Assembly (NCBI RefSeq): GCF_003966655.1
Contig: NZ_AP018795.1
Location: 1,330,001-1,394,000 of the forward strand
Length of the DNA: 64,000 nucleotides
Reading direction: 5' to 3'
Source of the DNA: Acidithiobacillus ferridurans
GTDB lineage: Bacteria > Pseudomonadota > Gammaproteobacteria > Acidithiobacillales > Acidithiobacillaceae
The position numbers and the translations under genes were made by a program. Positions 1 to 9,046 of the stretch are shown here, in pieces; within the stretch, counting starts at the first letter, position 1, and every line of letters starts with the position of its first letter. Below the pieces are notes generated by a model, which was not told where the DNA came from, ran no database searches, and worked only from the letters and a program-made list of their open reading frames with translations.

Positions 1-1
1 G

Positions 2-1414
2 GCCCTCGGCGTCGTGGCCCTCGGCGGCTGCGCGCCGACCATCCGTGCCCCGGACCCCGCGGATGTCAAAGCACCCGCCTGGGCGAAGAGCGTGCAGCGG
101 CTGGACGGCGCCCAGGCATTGCCCACCGGCGCGTGGCCGCAACAGGACTGGTGGACGGGGCTGGCCAGCGCCGGGCTCGATCAACTCATGACCCGGGCCC
201 TGAGCCCGGCCAATCCGCGTCTGGCAGAGGCCGTCGATACGGTCCAGTGGGCGGCATCGGTCAGCACCTGGCGGGCGGCGGCCCTCGGTCCGCAGCTTTC
301 CGGACAGGCGGCCGTCACGCCTTTGCAGTTCAGCGGCAACAGCCCGCTGGGGGCGCTTGGTCTGGGCAACAAACTCTATGACAGCGGCGATGTCGGACTC
401 GGTTTTACGCAAGCGCTCGATTTCTGGGGCAAATATGCGGACCGTCTCAAGGCGGCGCTGGGTGAACAACGCGCCGCCGAAGCGCGGCTGGCGGACACTC
501 GCCGCCTGCTCACCGCCGCCGTCGTCAATGCCTATCTGCGCTGGGCGGAAGCCGAACAGCAACTCGCCAGCACCCGGCGTTTGCAGCACCTCTACCAACA
601 GCGGCTGGCGTTGTTGCGAACCCGGCGGCATCTCGGTCTCGGGACCGACCTGTCCATTGCCGATCTGTCTTTGCAGCTCCAGCAAAATACCGCCCGCCTG
701 GCCCGCTGGCAGCAACGGGCGGCTGCCGCACGCTTCGCCGTGGCAGAGCTTGCGGCGATTGCACCGGATGCCCTCCCGCTACGGCCGGTGGCGCCCGCGT
801 CCGCAGTAATCCCCACCCTGCCCCCACACCTGAGTCTGGACCTCCTTGCCCACCGTCCCGACGTACAGGCGGCACGCGCGCTGGCGCTGGCCAGCGTCCA
901 GCAGACCAAAGCCGCCCGCGCCGCTTTTTATCCAGATATTTCCTTCGCGGCCTTGCTGGACATGAACAGCGCCCACCTCGCCACGCTCCTGAACCCGGCG
1001 AGCTTTGCCTACAGCTTTGGACCGGCCTTGCGGTTACCGATTTTCACCAGCGGCGCCCTGACTGGCCGCTTCCATGGTGCCGAGGCGCAGCAGGCCAAGG
1101 CGGTGGCCGTTTACCAGGAAAGCATCCTGCAATCGGTCCAGCAGGTGCTGACGGCGCTGTCGGGATACCAGCACAGCCGACAGGTGTGGCAAGCCGAGGC
1201 GGCCGGTACCGGCGCCACCCGGGAGCAGGAAAAACTCACCGCCACTGCCCAGGGGTTGGGCCTCAGCGACCGCGCGGCGGTGCTGCAGCGGCAGATCACC
1301 CTCATCCATCAGCAAATGACCCAGCGCCTTGCCCATTATGCGGCACTACAGGCCTGGACCCAGTTGGAAACCGCATTGGGAGGCGGCTATGATCAGTCCA
1401 GACAGCACCCCTGA
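2..1414 (+). CDS. Outer-membrane efflux lipoprotein, NodT/OprM family (5' end outside window)
   Basis: This is the outer-membrane channel of a tripartite efflux pump. The frame is open to the window edge and reads ALGV-VALGGC at the start, so the visible part begins inside a lipoprotein signal with lipobox LGGC. The lipidated Cys codon is at 29-31, and the true start lies just upstream of the window. The rest (about 460 residues) has the duplicated coiled-coil layout of TolC-like proteins, with the LDLLAHRPDVQAARA segment and a later LPIFTSGAL segment typical of RND/EMR outer-membrane factors. The adaptor gene follows with a 26-base overlap, so the two are one operon. The inner-membrane pump is not in the window and may lie upstream. 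The substrate cannot be told. Confidence 0.88.
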   Translation, partial: ALGVVALGGCAPTIRAPDPADVKAPAWAKSVQRLDGAQALPTGAWPQQDWWTGLASAGLDQLMTRALSPANPRLAEAVDTVQWAASVSTWRAAALGPQLSGQAAVTPLQFSGNSPLGALGLGNKLYDSGDVGLGFTQALDFWGKYADRLKAALGEQRAAEARLADTRRLLTAAVVNAYLRWAEAEQQLASTRRLQHLYQQRLALLRTRRHLGLGTDLSIADLSLQLQQNTARLARWQQRAAAARFAVAELAAIAPDALPLRPVAPASAVIPTLPPHLSLDLLAHRPDVQAARALALASVQQTKAARAAFYPDISFAALLDMNSAHLATLLNPASFAYSFGPALRLPIFTSGALTGRFHGAEAQQAKAVAVYQESILQSVQQVLTALSGYQHSRQVWQAEAAGTGATREQEKLTATAQGLGLSDRAAVLQRQITLIHQQMTQRLAHYAALQAWTQLETALGGGYDQSRQHP

Positions 1415-2501
1415 CAACGCCGGCAAGGCCGGGGCAGACCAGAGGCGGCGCAACCTCTGGATACTCGCAGGGGTCGTCCTGCTCGGTCTGCTGGTCTACG
1501 GCCTCTGGTGGTTGCTGATCGGACAAGAGCGGCTGGAGGTAGACGATGCCTACGTCGAGGGCAACCTTTACGCGGTGGATGCGCGCACGACCGGAACCGT
1601 CGCCGCGATCCCCGCCTACGACACCATGCGCGTGGAAGCAGGCTCCACCCTGGTGATGCTCCGCGGCGAACATGCTGGTCGCAAGCTGCAACAGGCGGAA
1701 GCGCAACTGGCGCAGGCCCGGCAAAATGCGCTGGCGCTGGTCCACGAAATTCAGGCCAGTCGCAGCAAGGAAGCGGCCTTGCGGGCCAACCTGAACAGTG
1801 CGCAGCAGAAGGCCTGGCGCCTACGGGCGTCGGCCAGCGCCGGTGCGAGCGAGGATATAGCCGCCATCACGGCGGCCGACGCGGTGCGGCGCCTGCAAGC
1901 CGAAATCAGCGCCGAATCGGCGCATAGCGCAGCCCTCACCGCGCAGCTCGGGTCCGCCGGCCCGGCGGGAAACCCCGCCGTGCGTGCGGCGACGCAGGCC
2001 CTGGCCCTGGCCCACCTGAACTGGACACGACGCATCATCCGCGCCCCGGTCACCGGCATCGTCGCGCAGCAGGCGGTGCAGCCCGGACAGTGGGTGAGCG
2101 CGGGCCAGCGCCTGTTTACCGTGGTGCCATTGCAGCAGATGTGGGTCACCGCCAACATCAAGGAAACCCGCCTGGCGGGCGTGCGCCCCGGTGCGGCGGT
2201 GACACTGCATTCTGATCTTTATGGTAACGCCGTCACCTATCACGGCTGGGTGGTGGGACTGGGAGGGGGCTCCGGCGCCGTCTTCGCGGTGTTGCCGCCG
2301 GAGAACGCCAGCGGCAACTGGATCAAGTTCACCCAGCGGGTACCGGTGCGCATCGCCGTCGATCCTGGGGACCTGGCCCGGCACCCGCTGCGTCCCGGTC
2401 TGACCATGACGGCACGGATCGCACTGCATGGCCCGTGGATACGGCGGCCGGTACCGGACTGGTTCCTGCGTTCCGCAGCTGCTTCACGCCCGGCTCCCTG
2501 A
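1389..2501 (+). CDS. HlyD/EmrA-type periplasmic adaptor protein
   Basis: Membrane-fusion protein linking an inner-membrane exporter to the outer-membrane channel encoded just upstream. The ATG at 1389 is preferred because GGAGG sits 7-8 bases upstream and the product then starts with a short cytoplasmic tail followed by one membrane helix (ILAGVVLLGLLVYGLWWLLI). After it come the VDDAYVEGN segment characteristic of EmrA-like adaptors, a long Ala/Gln-rich coiled coil, and the lipoyl half-motif RAPVTGIVAQQAVQPGQWV. About 370 residues, normal for the family. The start overlaps the end of the outer-membrane gene. EmrA adaptors normally pair with an EmrB-type MFS pump; none follows here, so the partner is presumably upstream of the window or elsewhere. 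Confidence 0.87.
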   Translation: MISPDSTPDNAGKAGADQRRRNLWILAGVVLLGLLVYGLWWLLIGQERLEVDDAYVEGNLYAVDARTTGTVAAIPAYDTMRVEAGSTLVMLRGEHAGRKLQQAEAQLAQARQNALALVHEIQASRSKEAALRANLNSAQQKAWRLRASASAGASEDIAAITAADAVRRLQAEISAESAHSAALTAQLGSAGPAGNPAVRAATQALALAHLNWTRRIIRAPVTGIVAQQAVQPGQWVSAGQRLFTVVPLQQMWVTANIKETRLAGVRPGAAVTLHSDLYGNAVTYHGWVVGLGGGSGAVFAVLPPENASGNWIKFTQRVPVRIAVDPGDLARHPLRPGLTMTARIALHGPWIRRPVPDWFLRSAAASRPAP

Positions 2502-2562
2502 CTGGCCGCGCGCGCCGGCGCTGGGCTACACTCCCAGTCCCGAATTCAGGAGTGATACCGGA

Positions 2563-3465
2563 GTGGACCTGCGTCATCTGCGCCATTTTGTCGTGCTCGC
2601 CGAGGCCCTGAACTTTCATCGGGCGGCGATTCGCCTGCATCTCGCCCAGCCCTCCCTGAGCCGCAGCATCCGCGCTCTGGAAGACGAGATCGGTCTGCCG
2701 CTTTTTTTGCGTAACCAGCGGGAAGTCTCCCTCACGGCCGCCGGTCGGGTGCTCCTGCCCGAAGCCCGACAATTGCTGGCGCAGGCGCGGCGCACGGAGG
2801 CCCTGCTCGGCGATCTGCAAAACGGTCAGGCCGGCACTTTGCGGATCGGCTTTCTTGCTTCCACCGCCATCGCCCTCCTGCCTGGGCTGCTGCGCGGTTT
2901 TCGTCAGCACTTTCCGCAGGTGCACCTGGAGTTGCGGGAGATGAGCAGCGATGCGCAGTTGCAGGCGCTGCGCGATGATCAGATCGATATCGGCTTCATC
3001 CGCGATATCGGCATCCTGCCGGATATCCGCCAGCATCTGCTGCAACGGGAGGCGCTGATGCTGGTGCTCCCGGAAGATCATCCCTTTGCCGCAGAGGGCG
3101 CCATAGCGCTCCATCGTCTGCACCAGGAGTCGTTGATTCTCCTGCGCCGCGAGGTGGCGCCAGCGTCCTATGACCGCATCCTTGCCCACTGCCACATCCA
3201 TGCCCTGAAGCCACATATCCTGATGGAACTCGCCGATTCCAATGCCGTGTTCAGTGCGGTCCTGGCGGGCCTCGGACTGGGTTTCCTGTTCTCGGCCTTT
3301 GCCGAAATTCAACGTCCGGGCATCGTCTTCCGACCGCTGGCGGATGCCTTGGGGGACAGTGAGGTAAGTCTCGCCTGGCGCGGACGACAGGAGGACGGAA
3401 ATCCGGCAGCGCTGGCGTTTGTAACCATGGCGCAGCAGCAATATGCGTTGCAGGCCGAACCCTGA
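2563..3465 (+). CDS. LysR-family transcriptional regulator
   Basis: DNA-binding regulator of 300 residues, standard for LysR proteins. The N-terminal helix-turn-helix is clear (LRHLRHFVVLAEALNFHRAA, then LAQPSLSRSIRALEDEIGLPLF), followed by the periplasmic-binding-protein-like effector domain. The GTG at 2563 is chosen because it places the HTH at residues 2-60 and has AGGAG about 10 bases upstream; an open frame further upstream adds a tail unlike LysR. It lies 61 bases after the efflux adaptor on the same strand and may control the efflux genes, but LysR genes usually regulate a divergent neighbour, so the target is uncertain. Confidence 0.85.
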   Translation: MDLRHLRHFVVLAEALNFHRAAIRLHLAQPSLSRSIRALEDEIGLPLFLRNQREVSLTAAGRVLLPEARQLLAQARRTEALLGDLQNGQAGTLRIGFLASTAIALLPGLLRGFRQHFPQVHLELREMSSDAQLQALRDDQIDIGFIRDIGILPDIRQHLLQREALMLVLPEDHPFAAEGAIALHRLHQESLILLRREVAPASYDRILAHCHIHALKPHILMELADSNAVFSAVLAGLGLGFLFSAFAEIQRPGIVFRPLADALGDSEVSLAWRGRQEDGNPAALAFVTMAQQQYALQAEP

Positions 3466-3562
3466 GGCCAGCCGCATAGTCCACATCGAACCCTGATTTG
3501 CGCTACACTAGGCCAACTCCGCCCTCCGGCGGTCTGAACCCACTTTTTGGATGGAACACGGC

Positions 3563-5230
3563 ATGGCGCAATACGTTTTTTCGATGAATCACCTCAGCAA
3601 GACCGTGCCGCCCAAGCGCGCCCTGCTCAAGGACATCTCTCTGTCCTTCTTCCCCGGCGCCAAAATCGGCGTGCTCGGCATGAATGGTGCCGGCAAGTCC
3701 ACCCTGATCAAGATCATGGCGGGTATCGACAAGGAGTTCGAAGGCGAGGCGCTGCCCATGCCCGGTCTCAAGATTGGTTATCTGTCGCAGGAACCGCAGG
3801 TCGATCCGAACAAGACGGTGCGCCAGGTGGTAGAGGAGGGTCTCAGCGACATCCTCGGCGCGCAACAGGAACTGGAGGCGGTTTATGCCGCCTACGCCGA
3901 GCCCGATGCGGACTTTGACGCCCTCGCCGCCGAGCAGGCGCGCCTGGAGGCCATTGTCGCCGCCAGTGATGGGCATCAGGCCGCGCAACAGATGGAGGTC
4001 GCCGCCGACGCCCTGCGTCTCGCGCCCTGGGACGCCTTGGTCGGCCCTTTGTCCGGCGGTGAAAAGCGCCGCGTCGCCCTCTGTCGCCTGCTCATCAGCC
4101 GCCCGGACATGCTCCTCCTGGACGAGCCCACCAACCACCTGGACGCCGAATCGGTAGACTGGCTGGAGCAGTATCTACAGCGTTTCCCCGGCACCGTGGT
4201 CGCCGTCACCCATGATCGTTATTTTCTCGACAATGCCGCCGAGTGGATTCTGGAGCTGGATCGTGGTCACGGCTTCCCTTACAAGGGCAACTATTCCGCC
4301 TGGCTGGAGCAGAAAGAAAAACGCCTGGAGCAAGAGGCCAGAACCGAGGCTTCGCGCCTCAAGGCGATGCAGCACGAGCTGGAATGGGTGCGACAAAACG
4401 CCAAAGGCCGCCAGAGCAAAAGTAAGGCCCGCATGGCCCGCTTTGAAGAACTGAGCTCCTACGAATACCAGACCCGCAATGAAACCCAGGAGATTTTCAT
4501 TCCGGTGGCGGAACGCCTCGGCAACGAAGTGATTGAATTCCGTGACGTGACCAAGGGCTTTGGCGACAAATTGCTTTTTGAGCATCTCAGCTTTCAGGTG
4601 CCGCCGGGTGCCATCGTCGGTGTCATCGGCCCCAACGGTGCCGGTAAATCGACTTTTTTCCGCATGATCGTGGGCCAGGAAAGCCCGGATAGCGGGGCAG
4701 TCGTCCTGGGCTCCACGGTCAAACTCGCCTATGTGGATCAGTCCCGCGATGCGCTTGCCGCCAAAAACAACGTCTGGGAAGAAATCTCCGGTGGGTTGGA
4801 CATCCTCACCGTCGGCAAGTTTGAAATCCAATCCCGTGCTTATTGCGGCCGCTTCAACTTCAAGGGTGCCGACCAACAAAAGCTGGTGGGACAATTGTCG
4901 GGCGGTGAGCGCGGCCGCCTGCATCTGGCCAAGACCCTCATCGCCGGCGGCAACGTCCTCCTCCTCGATGAACCTTCCAACGACCTCGACGTGGAAACCC
5001 TGCGCGCGCTGGAAGATGCCCTGCTGGAGTTCGCCGGCAGTATTATGGTCATCTCCCATGACCGCTGGTTCCTCGACCGCATCGCCACTCACATCATCGC
5101 TTTCGAAGGCGATGCCCATGTCGAGTTTTTTGCGGGCAACTACCACGAGTATGAGGCCGACAAAAAGCGTCGCCTGGGTGAAGAGGGTGCCCGGCCCCAC
5201 CGCCTGCGTTACAAGCCAATCGTGCGCTGA
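3563..5230 (+). CDS. ettA: Energy-dependent translational throttle protein EttA (ABC-F)
   Basis: Cytoplasmic ABC-F ATPase that binds the ribosomal E site and gates the first elongation steps according to ATP/ADP ratio. Two ABC domains are visible, each with Walker A (GMNGAGKST; GPNGAGKST), LSGGE signature (GPLSGGEKRR; GQLSGGERGR) and Walker B with LLLDEP, joined by a charged linker. Start 3563 gives MAQYVFSMNHLSKTVPPKR, matching the start of E. coli EttA, and a 555-residue product, the usual EttA length. No transmembrane segments are present, so it is not a transporter. It is a stand-alone gene upstream of rpmH. Confidence 0.93.
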   Translation: MAQYVFSMNHLSKTVPPKRALLKDISLSFFPGAKIGVLGMNGAGKSTLIKIMAGIDKEFEGEALPMPGLKIGYLSQEPQVDPNKTVRQVVEEGLSDILGAQQELEAVYAAYAEPDADFDALAAEQARLEAIVAASDGHQAAQQMEVAADALRLAPWDALVGPLSGGEKRRVALCRLLISRPDMLLLDEPTNHLDAESVDWLEQYLQRFPGTVVAVTHDRYFLDNAAEWILELDRGHGFPYKGNYSAWLEQKEKRLEQEARTEASRLKAMQHELEWVRQNAKGRQSKSKARMARFEELSSYEYQTRNETQEIFIPVAERLGNEVIEFRDVTKGFGDKLLFEHLSFQVPPGAIVGVIGPNGAGKSTFFRMIVGQESPDSGAVVLGSTVKLAYVDQSRDALAAKNNVWEEISGGLDILTVGKFEIQSRAYCGRFNFKGADQQKLVGQLSGGERGRLHLAKTLIAGGNVLLLDEPSNDLDVETLRALEDALLEFAGSIMVISHDRWFLDRIATHIIAFEGDAHVEFFAGNYHEYEADKKRRLGEEGARPHRLRYKPIVR

Positions 5231-5300
5231 GGCGCCTTGACTTTCACGCAGCATCTCCTTATCTTCTCAGCCCTTAAGAATTACCCGCAGGAAGTGTCTC

Positions 5301-5435
5301 ATGAAGCGTACTTTTCAGCCCAGCGTCGTTCACCGTAAGCGGACCCACGGGTTCCGTGCCCGCATGGCCACCAAATCCGGCCGCCTCGTGCTCAAGCGCC
5401 GTCGTGCCAAGGGCCGTCAGCGTCTTTGTCCGTAA
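5301..5435 (+). CDS. rpmH: 50S ribosomal protein L34
   Basis: Small basic ribosomal protein of 44 residues: [20 protein letters not shown] at the start and [13 protein letters not shown] at the end. It contains the family pattern KRTxQPS...KRxHGFRxRMxTxxGRxVLxxRRxKGRxRL throughout. The gene sits four bases upstream of rnpA, the near-universal rpmH-rnpA order, and the two are expected to be co-transcribed. The most C-terminal residues (LCP) differ slightly from the usual L(S/T)(A/V) ending. Confidence 0.97.
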   Translation: MKRTFQPSVVHRKRTHGFRARMATKSGRLVLKRRRAKGRQRLCP

Positions 5436-5439
5436 GCCG

Positions 5440-5790
5440 ATGAACCCGGCGCTGGCGCATCCTCATCGTTTTACCCGCGAGGATCGTCTCCGCCAGAAGG
5501 TGGCTATCCAGCGTACCCTCAAGCAGGGGCGCAAGAAGGTTTTTCCGGAATTGGTGATTTACGCCCTGGGTAACGAGCTGCCACATCCAAGACTGGGCCT
5601 GGCGGTGAGTCGCAAGGTGGGCAATGCCGTGGTCCGCAACCGCATCAAGCGGCGCCTGCGCGAAGCCTTCCGGCAGCAGCCGGCGCGCACACGGGGGCGC
5701 GACGTGCTGGTCGTGGCGCGGGCGGGTGCGCGGCAACTCGGCATGCGCGCCATGGCTGCCTACCTTCAGCAAATCCTGGAGAGGACATGA
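5440..5790 (+). CDS. rnpA: Ribonuclease P protein component
   Basis: Protein subunit of RNase P, which assists the catalytic RNA in removing 5' leaders from pre-tRNAs. The diagnostic RNR motif is present in [15 protein letters not shown]. The start at 5440 gives 116 residues, normal length; a longer open frame would overlap rpmH entirely and is not used. It lies between rpmH and yidD, and its last four bases (ATGA) overlap the yidD start, suggesting translational coupling. Confidence 0.95.
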   Translation: MNPALAHPHRFTREDRLRQKVAIQRTLKQGRKKVFPELVIYALGNELPHPRLGLAVSRKVGNAVVRNRIKRRLREAFRQQPARTRGRDVLVVARAGARQLGMRAMAAYLQQILERT

Positions 5791-6002
5791 GTCCGCGGCG
5801 CGCGGCAGTGGTCGTGGTGCGCGGCTACCAGTACGTCATCAGCCCCATGCTCGGACACAACTGCCGCTTTTTTCCGACCTGCTCCGAATATACCTGTCAG
5901 GCCATCGAACGCTACGGCATCGCCAAAGGTTCCTGGCTAGGCATAAAACGCATCAGCCGCTGCCATCCCTGGCACCCCGGTGGTGTTGATCCCGTTCCTT
6001 AA
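5787..6002 (+). CDS. yidD: Membrane protein insertion efficiency factor YidD
   Basis: Small amphipathic membrane-associated protein of 71 residues that aids YidC-dependent insertion. The family motifs are visible: [24 protein letters not shown] and the C-terminal [14 protein letters not shown]. Start is an ATGA overlap with rnpA, and yidC follows after 16 bases. Gene order rpmH-rnpA-yidD-yidC-mnmE is the conserved gammaproteobacterial arrangement. Confidence 0.95.
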   Translation: MSPRRAAVVVVRGYQYVISPMLGHNCRFFPTCSEYTCQAIERYGIAKGSWLGIKRISRCHPWHPGGVDPVP

Positions 6003-6018
6003 AACGCCCTGGGGCCCC

Positions 6019-7605
6019 ATGGATAATCAGAAGACCATCCTCGCCGTTGCACTTGCCGTAGTCGTCTTCCTGCTGTTTCAGGCCTGGCAGGAGCAGAATA
6101 CGCCGAAACCTGCGGCCGGGCCCGCTGTCAGCCGGAGTGTAACGGCGCCCGGCGCCTCGGCCACCTCGCCGACGCCAGTGGATGTGGTTCCTGCTAGCGC
6201 CAGCGGTCTCCCACCGGCGACCGGGGCCGCGGTATCTTTCCAGACGCAAGTGCTCACCGGTCGGATCAGTCTGAACGGCGGAGACATTCAGAACCTGGGC
6301 CTGCGCCACTATCCACGGGCGGTGGACAATCCCGCCCCTTATCCTCTCCTCGACGGGGCAGCGGCCAGGCTCACCATACAACAAAGCGGCTTCGTCAGCA
6401 GCGCCGGGCAAACCCTGACCGCCCGGTTTGCCGCTCCCGCCGGTCAGACGACCGCAGGCCAGCCCATCGTCCTCACTGGCAAGGCCGGCCCCCTGACCGT
6501 ACAAAAAACCTGGACATTCCAGCCCGACAGCTATGTGGCAGAAGAACACATCACCATCACCAATAGCGGGTCCGCGCCCTGGAACGGCAGCTATTTCGAT
6601 CAGATCCTGCGTAACGACCGCACCGAAACGCACATGTTCATGTCGATTTTCACCGGCGCAGTGCTCATGCACCAGGGCAACTTCAGCGAGGTGAGTTTCA
6701 GCGACATCCACGATCATCCGGTACTGAAATCCGGCCCCGGATGGGCGGGGATGATGGACCATTACTTTCTCACCGCCATCCTGCCCTCTGCTCATGCGCA
6801 AGTTCAGGTTTATGCGCGTCCTTCGGGTACCAATTATGTGGCCGGAGTGAGCACCCCGCTACCTACCCTGGCGCCGGGACAGAGCACCACCGTCACCCAA
6901 CAGCTCTTCCTCGGGCCGAAGCGGCAACAAACGCTGGCCGCCATGGGGCGCGGCCTGGAACAGACCGTGGACTACGGCTGGTTCGCCATCATCGCCGAGC
7001 CCATGCATGTAGTCCTGACCTGGTTCCACGGGCTGGTCGGCAACTGGGGACTGGCAATCATCCTGCTCGTCATAGTGGTCAAGTCCATCTTCTTCTACCC
7101 CTCGGCCATCAGCTACCGTTCCATGGCCAACATGCGGAAGCTCCAGCCCAAGCTGGAGAAACTGAAGCAGGAAGTCGGCGACGATCGCCAGAAGCTGGGC
7201 GTAGCCATGATGGAGTTGTATCGCAGCGAGAAGGTCAACCCCATGGCAGGTTGTCTGCCGATCATACTGCAGATGCCTTTCTTTATCGCCCTGTACTGGG
7301 TACTGGTGGAGAGCGTCTCCCTGCGGCAGGCACCCTTCATCCTCTGGATTCATGATCTGGCCATACCCGACCCTTATTTCATCCTGCCCCTGCTCATGGG
7401 CGTGTCCATGTTCTTCCAGCAGCGCCTCAATCCCGCGCCGGTAGACCCCATGCAGAAGCGCATCATGTCCGCGCTGCCGGTGGTCTTCGCCGTGTTCTTC
7501 TCCTTCTTCCCCGCAGGCCTGGTGCTCTACTGGCTGACCAACAACGTGGTTTCCATCGGCCAGCAGTATCTGATCACCCGCCACATCATGGCGGCCAAGG
7601 ACTAG
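6019..7605 (+). CDS. yidC: Membrane protein insertase YidC
   Basis: Inner-membrane insertase that folds and integrates membrane proteins alone or with SecYEG. Start 6019 gives MDNQKTILAVALAVVVFLLF, the usual MDxQRxxL start with the first membrane anchor. A large periplasmic domain covers roughly residues 30-330, followed by the conserved five-helix insertase core beginning at WFHGLVGNWGLAIILLVIVVK and ending with YWLTNNVVSIGQQYLI. At 528 residues it is within the Gram-negative range. Lies directly after yidD and 37 bases before mnmE. Confidence 0.95.
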   Translation: MDNQKTILAVALAVVVFLLFQAWQEQNTPKPAAGPAVSRSVTAPGASATSPTPVDVVPASASGLPPATGAAVSFQTQVLTGRISLNGGDIQNLGLRHYPRAVDNPAPYPLLDGAAARLTIQQSGFVSSAGQTLTARFAAPAGQTTAGQPIVLTGKAGPLTVQKTWTFQPDSYVAEEHITITNSGSAPWNGSYFDQILRNDRTETHMFMSIFTGAVLMHQGNFSEVSFSDIHDHPVLKSGPGWAGMMDHYFLTAILPSAHAQVQVYARPSGTNYVAGVSTPLPTLAPGQSTTVTQQLFLGPKRQQTLAAMGRGLEQTVDYGWFAIIAEPMHVVLTWFHGLVGNWGLAIILLVIVVKSIFFYPSAISYRSMANMRKLQPKLEKLKQEVGDDRQKLGVAMMELYRSEKVNPMAGCLPIILQMPFFIALYWVLVESVSLRQAPFILWIHDLAIPDPYFILPLLMGVSMFFQQRLNPAPVDPMQKRIMSALPVVFAVFFSFFPAGLVLYWLTNNVVSIGQQYLITRHIMAAKD

Positions 7606-7642
7606 GGTGTGGGTGAGGATTTGTCCGTGCTGAGTTAAGGGC

Positions 7643-8998
7643 ATGGATTATCAGCAGGGAGACACGATTGTCGCGATTGCCACTCCGCCGGGAGAAGGCG
7701 GTGTCGGCATTTTGCGCTGCTCCGGACCACAGGCGCTGTCCATCGCGATGGAGCTCTGCGGCGGACCGACAGTCAAACCGCTGACGCCCCGCCATGCTCA
7801 TTTTCGCCGCTTTTACGCCCGCGACGGCAGCCTGATCGATCACGGCATTGCCCTCTATTTTCCAGCCCCTAACAGCTACACCGGCGAAACCGTCGTGGAA
7901 TTGCAGGGCCATGGCAGCCCGCTGGCCCTCGCCAGCCTGCTCACCGAGGCTATCGCTCTTGGCGCACGGGCGGCGCGTGCCGGGGAGTTCAGTGAACGGG
8001 CCTTTCTCAACGGTCGGCTTGATCTTGCCCAGGCCGAAGCGGTGGCCGACCTCATCCACGCCCGCAGCGATGCTCAGGCACGAGCCGCGGCAGCGAGCCT
8101 GGAGGGCGCCTTTTCACAAGCCGTCGATGATATTCACGGCCAGCTTCTGCGCCTCCTCGCCCTCGCTGAAGCCGGACTGGATTTCAGTGAAGAAGACCTT
8201 GGCGATGCCCATGACCAGGCGATCGGCGACAGTCTGGTACGGCTGGATGCTCAGGTCGCCCATCTGCTCAAGCAGGCGCAGCAAGGCGCCCGACTCGCCC
8301 GCGGCGGTCGCGTGGTGCTCGCCGGGCGTCCCAACGTCGGCAAGTCCAGCCTGATGAACGCCCTCGCCCAGCGCGAGTCGGCGATTGTCACCGCCATCCC
8401 CGGCACCACCCGCGACCTGCTTCGGGAAGAGATCGTCCTCGGCGGACTACCGGTGGAACTCGTCGACACCGCGGGACTGCGCGAGGCGGCGGATGCCGTG
8501 GAGGCGGAGGGCGTCGCCCGCGCCCGCAACATATTACACAGTGCACAACTAATCCTGCTGGTGGTCGATGCGAGCACGGGATGGCAAACAGAGGACGAAG
8601 TTATCCTGCGTGCCCTGCCGGACGGACCGCGCCGCATCATCTGGAACAAAATGGATCTGGTTTCCGCAGTACCTGCCACCCCGACGGGTGAGGAAGCGAT
8701 AACACTCTCCGCCCAAACCGGCGCAGGTCTCGATGCGTTACACCGCAGCCTGATCGAAGCACTGGGTGTGCAGGGCGATAGTTGCCCCTTCAGCGCCCGC
8801 CGCCGCCATGTCGAAGCCCTGGAAAGCTGTTTGCGCCGGCTCGGCACCGCACGTGACATGCACCGCCTGGGAGATGCCCCGGAACTGGTCGCCCAGTCCC
8901 TGCGTGAAGCCGCGGCAGCGCTGGCCGGCATCACCGGCCACATGGATGTGGAAGACATTCTCGGCGAGATTTTTTCGCGCTTTTGCATCGGTAAATAA
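7643..8998 (+). CDS. mnmE: tRNA-5-carboxymethylaminomethyl-2-thiouridine GTPase MnmE
   Basis: GTPase that with MnmG adds the carboxymethylaminomethyl group to wobble U34 of certain tRNAs. The N-terminal folate-binding domain contains NSYTGE. The G domain, from about residue 220, has G1 GRPNVGKSS, G2 PGTTRD, G3 DTAGLRE and G4 NKMD. The C-terminal signature is complete at FCIGK, carrying the catalytic Cys. 451 residues, family-typical. Last gene of the housekeeping block and convergent with the porin gene. Confidence 0.96.
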   Translation: MDYQQGDTIVAIATPPGEGGVGILRCSGPQALSIAMELCGGPTVKPLTPRHAHFRRFYARDGSLIDHGIALYFPAPNSYTGETVVELQGHGSPLALASLLTEAIALGARAARAGEFSERAFLNGRLDLAQAEAVADLIHARSDAQARAAAASLEGAFSQAVDDIHGQLLRLLALAEAGLDFSEEDLGDAHDQAIGDSLVRLDAQVAHLLKQAQQGARLARGGRVVLAGRPNVGKSSLMNALAQRESAIVTAIPGTTRDLLREEIVLGGLPVELVDTAGLREAADAVEAEGVARARNILHSAQLILLVVDASTGWQTEDEVILRALPDGPRRIIWNKMDLVSAVPATPTGEEAITLSAQTGAGLDALHRSLIEALGVQGDSCPFSARRRHVEALESCLRRLGTARDMHRLGDAPELVAQSLREAAAALAGITGHMDVEDILGEIFSRFCIGK

Positions 8999-9046
8999 CG
9001 TCGAGTTCGCGTAGAGGTGAAATGCGCTGGCAAGGCGCCCGGCTAC